From positions 1 through 14,207 of the forward strand of contig JAAZAC010000004.1 in assembly GCA_012514545.1 (NCBI GenBank): 14,207 nt of DNA. The letters are read 5' to 3'. A program made the translations under genes and the position numbers. This stretch comes from Actinomycetales bacterium. GTDB taxonomy: Bacteria > Actinomycetota > Actinomycetes > Actinomycetales > Cellulomonadaceae. This document shows positions 6,520-14,207 of the stretch, piece after piece. The notes under the pieces were generated by a model. That model was not told the DNA's origin and made no database searches. It saw only the letters and a program-made list of their open reading frames with translations. Positions within the stretch are counted from its first letter, which is position 1; every line of letters starts with the position of its first letter.

Positions 6520-7581
6520 TCATCCTGCCGCACCCGACGGCCGCGCCTGCACGGACTCCCGCCGGGTGAGCTGCGCGGGCAGGATGCGCTGGATCGGCCC
6601 GGCGGCCGGGTCCGCGAGGAGCTGCAGGAGCACCTCGACCATGAGCCGGCCCATCTCCTCGAGCGGCTGGCGGACGGACGTCAGGGGCGGGTTCGCCGTC
6701 GGCGCGAGGATCGAGTCGTCGTAGCCGACGACGGACACGTCGGCCGGCACCCGCCGCCCGCTCGCGCCGAGCACCTTGAGCGCGCCGGTGGCCATGAGGT
6801 CCGAGGCGACGAAGACGCCGTCGAGGTCGGGCTGGGCGGCGAGCAGGCGCGCCATGGCGTTCGCCCCGCCGTCGGCGGTGAAGTCGCCGTACGCGACGGG
6901 CGGCACGGGCAGCCCCTCCTCGGTGAGGACGTCCCGCCACCCGGCCACGCGGTCCACGGCCACGCCCATGTCGGGCGGCCCGGCGATCGTGCCGATGACG
7001 CGGCGCCCGGCCGCGACGAGCTCCGCGGTGGCCAGGCGCGCGCCGCCGTAGTTGTCGACGTCGACGTAGGAGTGCACGTCGGGCTCGGAGTCCACGGGGC
7101 GGCCCAGGTAGACGACGGGGACGGCGCTGTGCCGCAGCACCCGGGGCAGGTGCGTGCTGTGCGCCTCGACGATGACGAGGGCGCCGTCGACGTGGCTGCC
7201 GTCGAGGTAGCGGCGCAGCAGCGCCTCGTCCTGCCCGGCGAGCAGCAGGACCATCTGGAGCGACCGCTCGGTGACGGCGGCCGTCGCGCCGCGCAGCGGC
7301 TGGGCGAAGAACGAGTGCGGGAGCTCGGCGAGGTCGCGCTCGGTGAGCACGAGCCCGATCGAGTCGTGCCGGCCGCGGGCGAGCGACCGCGCGGCGAGAT
7401 TGGGTCGGTAGCCGAGGTCCCCGGCCGCCTTGCGGACCGCCGCGACGGCGGCCTCGCGGACGGACGGCACGCCGTTGAGGACCCGCGACGCGGTCGCACG
7501 GGACACACCGGCGGCCGCGGCGACGTCCTCGAGCGTGACGGGGCGCCGGGCGGGGGCGGTGGGCTGCGCGGCTCGCTGCAC
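6520..7581 (-). CDS. LacI-family transcriptional repressor
   Basis: The 353-residue protein starts with a 14-residue linker, then the LacI helix-turn-helix VTLEDVAAAAGVSRATASRVLNG (15-37) and the hinge region YRPNLAARSLA (58-68). A periplasmic-binding-protein-like sugar-sensing core follows, with IGLVLTERD, GVFVASDLMATGALKVL and VSVVGYDDS as typical family landmarks. It is divergent from a GH3 glycosidase and directly upstream of rpiB. Two inverted repeats of the LacI type lie in the shared 281-bp region, one near each gene, so I infer it represses the GH3 gene and its own operon until a sugar effector binds. The start is GTG 7581, chosen because homology begins soon after; upstream in-frame codons run into the operator region. 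The ribosome site is weak (GGGG just upstream). Ligand identity cannot be read from sequence. Confidence 0.92.
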   Translation of the reverse strand: MQRAAQPTAPARRPVTLEDVAAAAGVSRATASRVLNGVPSVREAAVAAVRKAAGDLGYRPNLAARSLARGRHDSIGLVLTERDLAELPHSFFAQPLRGATAAVTERSLQMVLLLAGQDEALLRRYLDGSHVDGALVIVEAHSTHLPRVLRHSAVPVVYLGRPVDSEPDVHSYVDVDNYGGARLATAELVAAGRRVIGTIAGPPDMGVAVDRVAGWRDVLTEEGLPVPPVAYGDFTADGGANAMARLLAAQPDLDGVFVASDLMATGALKVLGASGRRVPADVSVVGYDDSILAPTANPPLTSVRQPLEEMGRLMVEVLLQLLADPAAGPIQRILPAQLTRRESVQARPSGAAG

Positions 7582-7632
7582 GGCCCCATGGTGGCACGCG
7601 CCCGGGCCCCGTGGGGCGGTGGCGACCGCCGA

Positions 7633-7652
7633 TCGAGAGAGCGCTTTCTCGA
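7633..7652. promoter_or_regulatory. Inverted repeat, probable LacI-family operator near lacI
   Basis: TCGAGAGAGC followed by GCTTTCTCGA forms a 20-bp inverted repeat with one mismatched pair, centred on the CG-containing AGCGCT core typical of LacI-family operators. It lies about 51 bp upstream of the lacI GTG. It shares a 12-base block, CGAGAGAGCGCT, with the second site at 7771-7790 in opposite orientation. Probably an autoregulatory operator. Confidence 0.75.
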
Positions 7653-7739
7653 CACGCGACCCGCGGCCCGACGGCGGGGTGGCGGCTCCCCGCGCCGGCC
7701 CCCGCCTGGGGACGGGCGCGCCATGGCCGAGCCCGCCCC

Positions 7740-7767
7740 CGGTCCCGTATGGTCTGACGTGGGACCG
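7740..7767. repeat. Inverted repeat flanking the candidate GH3 -10 element
   Basis: CGGTCCC at 7740-7746 pairs exactly with GGGACCG at 7761-7767 around a 14-nt centre holding the candidate -10 TATGGT. It could be a second regulator's site or chance in GC-rich DNA. Confidence 0.35.
7748..7753 (+). promoter_or_regulatory. Candidate -10 element (TATGGT) of the GH3 gene
   Basis: TATGGT fits the TANNNT actinobacterial -10 pattern and is one of few AT-rich hexamers in the lacI/GH3 intergenic region. Initiation near 7760 would place the operator core at 7775-7786 just downstream of the transcription start, suitable for steric repression. No convincing -35 is seen. Confidence 0.4.
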
Positions 7768-7770
7768 CGC

Positions 7771-7790
7771 GCCGGAGAGCGCTCTCTCGC
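7771..7790. promoter_or_regulatory. Inverted repeat, probable LacI-family operator of the GH3 gene
   Basis: The core GAGAGCGCTCTC (7775-7786) is a perfect 12-bp palindrome, and the right arm GCTCTCTCGC nearly repeats an arm of the site at 7633-7652. Centre-to-centre distance between the two sites is 138 bp. It sits 72 bp before the GH3 start codon and downstream of a candidate -10. Confidence 0.75.
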
Positions 7791-7862
7791 CCGGTCCGCC
7801 GTGCATCGCACGACCCCCGACCGGACGTCGCGGCGCCCCGCCGCAGTGGAAGGCAAGTTTCG

Positions 7863-10127
7863 ATGGCCCTCAGCAGCAGTGACCGAGCCCGCGTGGACGC
7901 CCTCCTCGCGCAGATGCCCCTCGAGCGCAAGCTCGCCCAGCTCGTCGGCGCGTGGATCGGGATCGACGCCACCACGGGGGCCGTGGCGCCCGCGCAGAAC
8001 GAGAACATGCCGACGAGCCCGGACTGGCCCACGCTCGCGAGCACGGGGCTCGGCCACATCACCCGCCTGTACGGCACGCGCCCGATCGACCCGACCGAGG
8101 GCCGCGCCGCGCTCCGCCGGATGCAGGCGGACCTGCGCCGGCAGACCGGCGTCGGCGCGATCGCGCACGAGGAGGTGCTCACCGGCGTCGCGACCTGGAA
8201 GGCGACCACCTTCCCGTCGCCGCCCGCCTACGGCGCCACGTGGGACCCCGAGCTCATCGAGGCCGTCGGCGCCGCGATCGCCGAGTCCATGCACGCGCTC
8301 GAGGTGCACCAGGGCCTCGCGCCGCTGCTCGACGTCGTCTACGACGCGCGGTGGGGCCGCGTCGAGGAGTGCTTCGGCGAGGACCCCTACCTCGTCGGCG
8401 TGCTCGGCGCCGCGTACGTCCGCGGCCTCGAGCGCGCGGGCGTCGTCGCCACGCTCAAGCATTTCGTCGGCTACTCCGCGTCGCAGGGCGGCCGCAACCT
8501 CGGCCCGGTGCACGTCGGCCCGCGCGAGCTGGCCGAGGTGCTGCTGTACCCGTTCGAGGTCGCGCTCCGCGAGGGCGGCGCCCGTGCGGTCATGCCGTCG
8601 TACTCGGAGATCGACGGCGTCCCCGTGCACGGCGACCCGGCGATCCTCACGGACCTGCTGCGCGAGCGGTGGGGGTTCACCGGCACCGTCGTCGCCGACT
8701 ACTTCGGCGTGAACTTCCTGCAGACGCTGCACGGCGTGAGCGACAGCAAGGCGGCCTCCGGCGAGCGCGCGCTCCTCGCCGGCCTCGACGTCGAGCTGCC
8801 GAACGCCGACTGCTTCCCCGCCCTGGCCGACGGCGAGCCCTCCGCCGAGGTCCTCGCCGCCATCGACCGGTCCGTCCGCCGCGTGCTCGAGCTCAAGGCC
8901 GAGCTCGGCCTCCTCGACGAGCCCGCCGAGCAGTCGGACGAGCCGATCGACCTCAACCCGCCGGCCCACGTCGCCCTCGCGCGCCGCGTCGCCGAGGAGT
9001 CCGTCGTCCTCCTCGCGAACGACGGCGTGCTCCCCCTGGCCGCCCCGCGGCGCGTCGCCGTCATCGGGCCGAACGCCGACAGCGGCGCCGCGCTCCTCGG
9101 CGACTACTCGTTCACCAACCACGTCGAGGTGCACCACCCCGACGTCGAGCCCGGCCTGCGCATCGCCACGGTCCTCGAGGCGCTGCGGGCGGAGCTCGGC
9201 GGCGCGGAGGTCACCCACGCCCCCGGCTGCGACGTGCGCGAGCCGGGCCGCGAGGGCTTCGCGGAGGCGGTCGCGCTCGCGTCCGACGCCGACGTGGCCG
9301 TCCTCGTCGTCGGCGACCGCTCGGGGCTCTTCGGCCGCGGCACGGTCGGCGAGGGCTGCGACGTCGACAGCCTCGAGCTGCCCGGCGAGCAGCGCGCCCT
9401 CGTCGAGGCCGTGCTCGAGACCGGCACGCCGGTCGTGCTCGTCCTCGTGACCGGCCGGCCCTACGCCCTCGGCTGGGCCGTGGGCCGCGCGTCGGCGATC
9501 GTCCAGGCGTGGTTCCCGGGCCAGGAGGGCGCCGCCGCGGTCGCGGGCGTGCTCTCGGGCCGGGTCAACCCGTCGGGCCGCACCACGCTGTCCTTCCCGT
9601 CGTCCGCGGGCATGATGCCGACGACCTACCGGCACGTCCGCCTCGCGGGCAAGGTCGACGTGACGAACCTCGACCCGACCCCGGTGTTCCCGTTCGGGCA
9701 CGGCCTGTCGTACACGACGTTCGAGCGGTCCGACCTGCGGCTGTCCGCGCCCGAGGTGGCCACCGACGGCGCCGTCGACGTGACGGTCCGCGTGACGAAC
9801 ACCGGCGACCGGGCCGGCGCCGACGTCGTCCAGCTCTACGTGCACGACGTCGTGGCGCCCGTGACGCGCCCGGAGGTCGCCCTCGTCGGCTTCGCGCGCG
9901 TGGCGCTCGAGCCGGGCGAGTCCCGCGAGGTGACGTTCCACCTGGCCGCGGACCGGCTCGCGTGGGTCGGCCAGGACCTCGAGTGGACCGTCGCGCCGCA
10001 CCGGGCCGCGCTGTCCGTGGGCGCGTCCGCGGCGGACCTCGGGCCCACCGCGCACCTCACGGTGACCGGGCCGGCGCGGACCCTCGGCGCGGACCGCGTG
10101 CTCACCACGCCCGTCACGGTCGCCTGA
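7863..10127 (+). CDS. Glycoside hydrolase family 3, cytoplasmic (beta-glucosidase or beta-xylosidase type)
   Basis: The 754-residue retaining beta-glycosidase has three parts: a TIM-barrel N-domain (about 15-345), an alpha/beta C-domain (about 370-610) and a C-terminal fibronectin-III-like domain (about 640-745). Family motifs include LLDVVYDARWGRVEECFGED (155-174), KHFVGY (199-204) and the nucleophile D279 in VVADYFGV. E497 in GEGCDVDSLELPG is the likely acid/base. No signal peptide is visible, so it should act inside the cell on imported oligosaccharides or glycosides. The start is ATG 7863 with GGAAGG 9 nt upstream. The gene is divergent from a LacI repressor and carries a matching operator in its leader region. 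GH3 sequence alone does not settle glucose versus xylose or arabinose specificity. The rpiB gene in the regulator's operon leans slightly toward a pentose-yielding substrate, but that is weak inference. Confidence 0.9.
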   Translation: MALSSSDRARVDALLAQMPLERKLAQLVGAWIGIDATTGAVAPAQNENMPTSPDWPTLASTGLGHITRLYGTRPIDPTEGRAALRRMQADLRRQTGVGAIAHEEVLTGVATWKATTFPSPPAYGATWDPELIEAVGAAIAESMHALEVHQGLAPLLDVVYDARWGRVEECFGEDPYLVGVLGAAYVRGLERAGVVATLKHFVGYSASQGGRNLGPVHVGPRELAEVLLYPFEVALREGGARAVMPSYSEIDGVPVHGDPAILTDLLRERWGFTGTVVADYFGVNFLQTLHGVSDSKAASGERALLAGLDVELPNADCFPALADGEPSAEVLAAIDRSVRRVLELKAELGLLDEPAEQSDEPIDLNPPAHVALARRVAEESVVLLANDGVLPLAAPRRVAVIGPNADSGAALLGDYSFTNHVEVHHPDVEPGLRIATVLEALRAELGGAEVTHAPGCDVREPGREGFAEAVALASDADVAVLVVGDRSGLFGRGTVGEGCDVDSLELPGEQRALVEAVLETGTPVVLVLVTGRPYALGWAVGRASAIVQAWFPGQEGAAAVAGVLSGRVNPSGRTTLSFPSSAGMMPTTYRHVRLAGKVDVTNLDPTPVFPFGHGLSYTTFERSDLRLSAPEVATDGAVDVTVRVTNTGDRAGADVVQLYVHDVVAPVTRPEVALVGFARVALEPGESREVTFHLAADRLAWVGQDLEWTVAPHRAALSVGASAADLGPTAHLTVTGPARTLGADRVLTTPVTVA

Positions 10128-10159
10128 CCGTTCGGCGGTCTGCCGTCGGCGGACGGCGG
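10126..10159 (+). terminator. Tandem small hairpins after the GH3 gene, possible terminator
   Basis: GACCG (10126-10130) pairs with CGGTC (10136-10140) around a 5-nt loop. Directly after it, GCCGTC (10142-10147) pairs with GACGGC (10152-10157) around GGCG. The first stem begins inside the GH3 stop codon. No T tract follows, so termination strength is uncertain. Confidence 0.4.
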
Positions 10160-10182
10160 CGGGGACCGCGCGCCCGCTCGCT

Positions 10183-10188
10183 TAGCCT
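10183..10188 (+). promoter_or_regulatory. Candidate -10 element (TAGCCT) for a leaderless M13 peptidase transcript
   Basis: TAGCCT fits TANNNT and lies 6 nt before the ATG at 10195, the spacing that puts the transcription start at the start codon. There is no Shine-Dalgarno sequence in the 6 bases between. The same geometry is seen before the phosphatase gene. It suggests independent transcription from the GH3 gene. Confidence 0.5.
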
Positions 10189-10194
10189 GGGCCC

Positions 10195-12198
10195 ATGACG
10201 ACCGACGCCACGGGGCTGCGCAGCGGCATCGACACCTCGACCTTCGACCCGACCACGCGCCCGCAGGACGACCTGTTCCGGCACGTCAACGGGCGGTGGC
10301 TCGACACGTTCGAGATCCCCGCGGACCGCGCGGCCGACGGCGCCACGCGCGAGCTGCACGACCGCGCCGAGGAGCAGGTGCGCGCGATCATCACCGAGCT
10401 CGCCGAGCGCGCGCCCGCGGGCGACGGGCCGGCCACCACGCCGGCGGCGCAGGTCGGGGCGCTCTACGCCTCGTTCATGGACACCGGGCGCATCGAGGCC
10501 CTCGGCCTGGCGCCGATCGCCGAGGAGCTCGCCGCGATCGAGGACGCCGCCACGCGCGACGACCTCGTGCGCGTGCTCGGCGGCCTGCAGCGCACGGGCG
10601 GGGCGGGCGCCGCGGGGTTCTGGGTGGACAACGACGCCAAGGACCCCGAGCGCTACGTCGTCCACCTCTACCAGGCCGGCCTCGGCCTGCCCGACGAGGC
10701 GTACTACCGCGAGGAGGCGTACGCGGCGGTCCGCGAGGCGTACCGGCCGCACGTCGCGCGGATGCTGCGCCTGTCCGGCCTGCCCGACGCCGAGGCCGAG
10801 GCGCGCGCGGACCTCGTCGTCGACCTGGAGACCCGGCTCGCGGCGCACCACTGGGACGTCGTGCGCGACCGGGACCACGACCTCACCTACAACCCCATGA
10901 CGCTCGCGGAGCTCGCCGAGCGCGCGCCCGGGTTCGACTGGGCGGGCTGGGTGGCCGCGCTCGGCGCCCCCGACGGCGCCCTCGACCGGCTCGTCGTGCG
11001 CGAGCCGGACTTCGCCGTCGGGCTGGCCGGGCTGTGGCAGGAGCTGCCGGTCGCGCAGTGGCGCGCCTGGCTCCGGTACCACCTCGTCAGCGCGCGGTCG
11101 CCGTACCTGCACGACGAGCTCGTGCAGGCGAACTTCGACTTCTACGGCCGCACGCTCACCGGCGCACAGGAGCTGCGCGAGCGCTGGAAGCGCGGCGTCT
11201 CGCTCGTCCAGGGCGCGCTCGGCGAGGCCGTGGGACAGGAGTACGTGGCCCGGCACTTCCCGCCGGAGCACAAGGCGCACATGCTGCGGCTCGTCGACAA
11301 CCTCATCGCCGCGTACCGCGAGTCGATCGAGACCCTCGAGTGGATGGGCGAGGAGACCCGCGCGCGGGCGCTCGCCAAGCTCGCGACCTTCCGGCCGAAG
11401 ATCGGCTACCCCGACCGCTGGAAGTCCTACGAGGGCCTCGAGATCCGCGCGGACGACCTCGTCGGCAACGTCCGGCGCTCCCACGCGTACGAGCAGGACC
11501 GCGAGCTGCGCAAGATCGGCCGGCCGGTGGACCGCGACGAGTGGTTCATGACGCCGCAGACGGTCAACGCCTACTACAACCCGGGGATGAACGAGATCGT
11601 CTTCCCCGCCGCGATCCTCCAGCCGCCCTTCTTCGACCCCGACGCCGACGACGCCGTCAACTACGGCGGGATCGGGGCCGTCATCGGGCACGAGATCGGG
11701 CACGGGTTCGACGACCAGGGCAGCAAGTACGACGGCGACGGCCGCCTGCAGGACTGGTGGACGGCGGAGGACCGCGCCGAGTTCGAGGCGCGCACGAAGG
11801 CGCTCGTGGCGCAGTACGACGCCTACTCCCCCGAGCAGCTGCACGGGTCGCACAAGGTCAACGGCGCCCTGACGATCGGCGAGAACATCGGGGACCTCGG
11901 CGGCCTCGCCATCGCGCTGCGCGCCTACCGGATCGCCCTGGGCCGGCCGCTCGACGAGGCGCCGGTGATCGACGGGTACACGGGCGCCCAGCGCGTGTTC
12001 CTCGGCTGGGCGCAGGCGTGGCGCGGCAAGGTGCGCGACGAGGAGCTCATCCGCCGGATGGCGACCGACCCGCACTCGCCGTACGAGTTCCGGTGCAACG
12101 GCGTGGTGCGCAACCTGCCCGAGTTCCACGAGGCGTTCGACGTGCGCCCGGGCGACGCGCTCTACCTGGCGCCCGAGCAGCGCGTGCGCATCTGGTGA
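10195..12198 (+). CDS. M13-family zinc metallopeptidase (neprilysin/PepO-like)
   Basis: The 667-residue zinc endopeptidase has the M13 N-terminal helical domain (DDLFRHVNGRWLDTFEIP, 23-40) and the C-terminal catalytic domain. The substrate-binding motif NAYYN is at 458-462. Zinc ligands are H499 and H503 in HEIGH with E500 as catalytic base, plus E563 in ENIGD, where D567 orients a histidine. The end CNGVVRNLPEFHEAFDV and the final residues VRIW are typical of the family. No signal peptide or transmembrane helix is visible, so a cytoplasmic oligopeptidase is likely, as in other bacterial PepO relatives; M13 enzymes generally cut peptides rather than folded proteins. It begins 67 bp after the GH3 stop with its own candidate promoter, so it is probably not part of the sugar operon. 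The ATG is firm because the family N-terminus starts there. Confidence 0.94.
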   Translation: MTTDATGLRSGIDTSTFDPTTRPQDDLFRHVNGRWLDTFEIPADRAADGATRELHDRAEEQVRAIITELAERAPAGDGPATTPAAQVGALYASFMDTGRIEALGLAPIAEELAAIEDAATRDDLVRVLGGLQRTGGAGAAGFWVDNDAKDPERYVVHLYQAGLGLPDEAYYREEAYAAVREAYRPHVARMLRLSGLPDAEAEARADLVVDLETRLAAHHWDVVRDRDHDLTYNPMTLAELAERAPGFDWAGWVAALGAPDGALDRLVVREPDFAVGLAGLWQELPVAQWRAWLRYHLVSARSPYLHDELVQANFDFYGRTLTGAQELRERWKRGVSLVQGALGEAVGQEYVARHFPPEHKAHMLRLVDNLIAAYRESIETLEWMGEETRARALAKLATFRPKIGYPDRWKSYEGLEIRADDLVGNVRRSHAYEQDRELRKIGRPVDRDEWFMTPQTVNAYYNPGMNEIVFPAAILQPPFFDPDADDAVNYGGIGAVIGHEIGHGFDDQGSKYDGDGRLQDWWTAEDRAEFEARTKALVAQYDAYSPEQLHGSHKVNGALTIGENIGDLGGLAIALRAYRIALGRPLDEAPVIDGYTGAQRVFLGWAQAWRGKVRDEELIRRMATDPHSPYEFRCNGVVRNLPEFHEAFDVRPGDALYLAPEQRVRIW

Positions 12199-12211
12199 CC
12201 GGGCCCGGCTG

Positions 12212-12235
12212 GGCGGCTCAGAGGGCGGCTCAGAG
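12212..12235 (-). repeat. 12-bp tandem duplication carrying the stop codon of the DUF6636-like gene
   Basis: GGCGGCTCAGAG occurs at 12212-12223 and again at 12224-12235. Read on the minus strand each copy is CTC TGA GCC GCC, in frame with the gene, so the reading frame meets TGA twice, 12 bases apart. Confidence 0.8.
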
Positions 12236-12823
12236 GAAGGTGTAGCCCGCCCGCGCGACCGAGAAGCCCTCGCCCGTCGGGTTGTGCCGGCAGGTGGCCC
12301 CGTTGCGCGAGCTGTAGCAGGTCATCTCCCCGATGGTGGACGCCTGTCCGTACTCGAGCACGGGCGCGTCCGGCCGCGGCGTGATCTCGGGGATGCAGGG
12401 CATGCTCGCGCCCTCCCCCGCGGTCACCGTGAGCACGGGCCCGACGACGCCGGTGCAGCCCGGGGGCGCCTCGGGCGGCGTGAAGCTGAACGAGCGGATC
12501 GTGCAGGTCGCCGACGTCTCGGTCATCGAGCACCAGATGTTGCCGCTCGGCATGACGAACTCGGTGAGGCCGGCGTTGGCCTCGGGGGCGGTGGGGGCGC
12601 TCGGCTCCGGCGACGTCTCGGGCTCGGCCGACGGCGTCGGCGTCGCGCTCGTCGCGTCGGCCGCGGGCGCCGTCGGGCCGCCCGACGGCGAGCCGGTGAG
12701 CTGCAGGACGAGCAGCACCGCGAACGTCAGCACGAGGATGGCGTCGATGACCAGGAAGGTCGTCAGTCCGGTGGGCGAGAGGGTGATCCCCCGGCGCACC
12801 GTGGCGCCCTCGCGTGCCGACAT
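12230..12823 (-). CDS. Membrane-anchored extracytoplasmic protein, DUF6636-like
   Basis: The 197-residue protein has a short basic cytoplasmic start and one hydrophobic segment (about 21-43). A Pro/Thr/Ser/Glu/Ala-rich spacer (44-84) follows, of the kind that crosses a thick cell wall, and then a compact domain. The domain opens with FVMPSGNIWCSM (89-100) and ends CRHNPTGEGFSVARAGYTFL (178-197), which I recognise as the DUF6636 pattern (PSGNI…C, then NPTGxGFSVARA). It has six cysteines (98, 107, 123, 143, 169, 178), probably three disulfides formed outside the membrane. No function is known for the family. The start is ATG 12823 with a strong AGGAGGAGG run directly upstream. It is convergent with the M13 peptidase gene (31 bp apart) and divergent from pepN. 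Confidence 0.82.
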   Translation of the reverse strand: MSAREGATVRRGITLSPTGLTTFLVIDAILVLTFAVLLVLQLTGSPSGGPTAPAADATSATPTPSAEPETSPEPSAPTAPEANAGLTEFVMPSGNIWCSMTETSATCTIRSFSFTPPEAPPGCTGVVGPVLTVTAGEGASMPCIPEITPRPDAPVLEYGQASTIGEMTCYSSRNGATCRHNPTGEGFSVARAGYTFL

Positions 12824-12948
12824 CCTCCTCCTCCCGCGGGCTCCCACCGCAGCATGGCACGGCCGAACGGGTGACGCGAGGGCCCCGTTCGGCCGCCCGC
12901 AGGACGGGACGGCGTCGGCATGTGCTACCGACCAGTACGCCACCGTGG

Positions 12949-12954
12949 CAGGAT
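12949..12954 (+). promoter_or_regulatory. Weak candidate -10 element (CAGGAT) for pepN
   Basis: CAGGAT resembles the TAnnnT pattern at the second and last bases and would give a leader of roughly 30 nt containing the pepN ribosome site. No -35 is clear. The 170-bp gap between the divergent DUF6636-like gene and pepN otherwise shows nothing I can name. Confidence 0.25.
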
Positions 12955-12993
12955 GCCGCCCGACTGTCCCGACCCCGCCCGAGGAGCACGACC

Positions 12994-14207
<1,214 letters not shown>

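Noticed and set aside
6681..10055. A 1124-codon minus-strand open frame
   Set aside because: It runs antisense to the GH3 gene and through the lacI region in another frame. The translation is low-complexity Arg/Gly/Ala/Asp, while the GH3 and LacI frames show full conserved motifs.
10114..12129. A 671-codon open frame antisense to the M13 peptidase
   Set aside because: It mirrors the peptidase codons (Val/Arg/Leu/Asp-rich) and has no start signal or domain; the sense frame has HEIGH, NAYYN and ENIGD.

Overview
The window is a very GC-rich stretch (well above 70 % GC by eye) of densely packed genes with GTG starts, strong GGAGG ribosome sites and some leaderless-looking promoters. Gene content (a LacI repressor paired with an intracellular GH3 glycosidase, an Eis-type acetyltransferase, a Glu-type RpiB, a SpoIIE-like phosphatase, an M13 peptidase and a PepN aminopeptidase) points to an actinobacterium. 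A Cellulomonas-like member of the Micrococcales is my best guess, but that is inference. I see no phage, transposon, CRISPR, tRNA or rRNA features; this reads as ordinary chromosome.

Layout. (1) 1-3149, plus strand: the tail of a probable sulfonate/nitrate-type substrate-binding protein, an SsuC-type permease, an O-acetylhomoserine sulfhydrylase (MetY) and a YccU-type CoA-binding protein, apparently one operon for sulfur supply to methionine. (2) 3121-4635, minus strand: a membrane-anchored PP2C/SpoIIE phosphatase followed 21 bp later by an alkyltransferase-like protein. Its last 29 bp overlap the end of the CoA-binding gene tail to tail. (3) 4772-6019, plus strand: an Eis-family acetyltransferase divergent from the phosphatase. 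(4) 6065-7581, minus strand: rpiB directly behind a lacI-family repressor. (5) 7863-10127, plus strand: a GH3 glycosidase divergent from lacI. The 281-bp region between lacI and the GH3 gene carries two related inverted repeats, one near each gene, that look like LacI-family operators. (6) 10195-12198, plus strand: an M13 (neprilysin/PepO-like) metallopeptidase. (7) 12230-12823, minus strand: a small membrane-anchored, six-cysteine extracytoplasmic protein resembling DUF6636. (8) 12994 to the window end, plus strand: the N-terminal two-fifths or so of aminopeptidase N.

How the parts work together. In block 1, sulfonates imported by the transporter could yield sulfite and then sulfide for homocysteine synthesis by MetY; the ATPase and the desulfonating enzyme are not in view. 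In blocks 4 and 5, the LacI protein probably represses both itself (with rpiB) and the GH3 gene until an imported oligosaccharide or its product appears. The presence of rpiB hints that the product may feed into pentose phosphate metabolism. I found no convincing new system; the best items for follow-up are the lacI/GH3 operator pair, the hairpin between the transporter genes, and the stop-codon duplication in the DUF6636-like gene.
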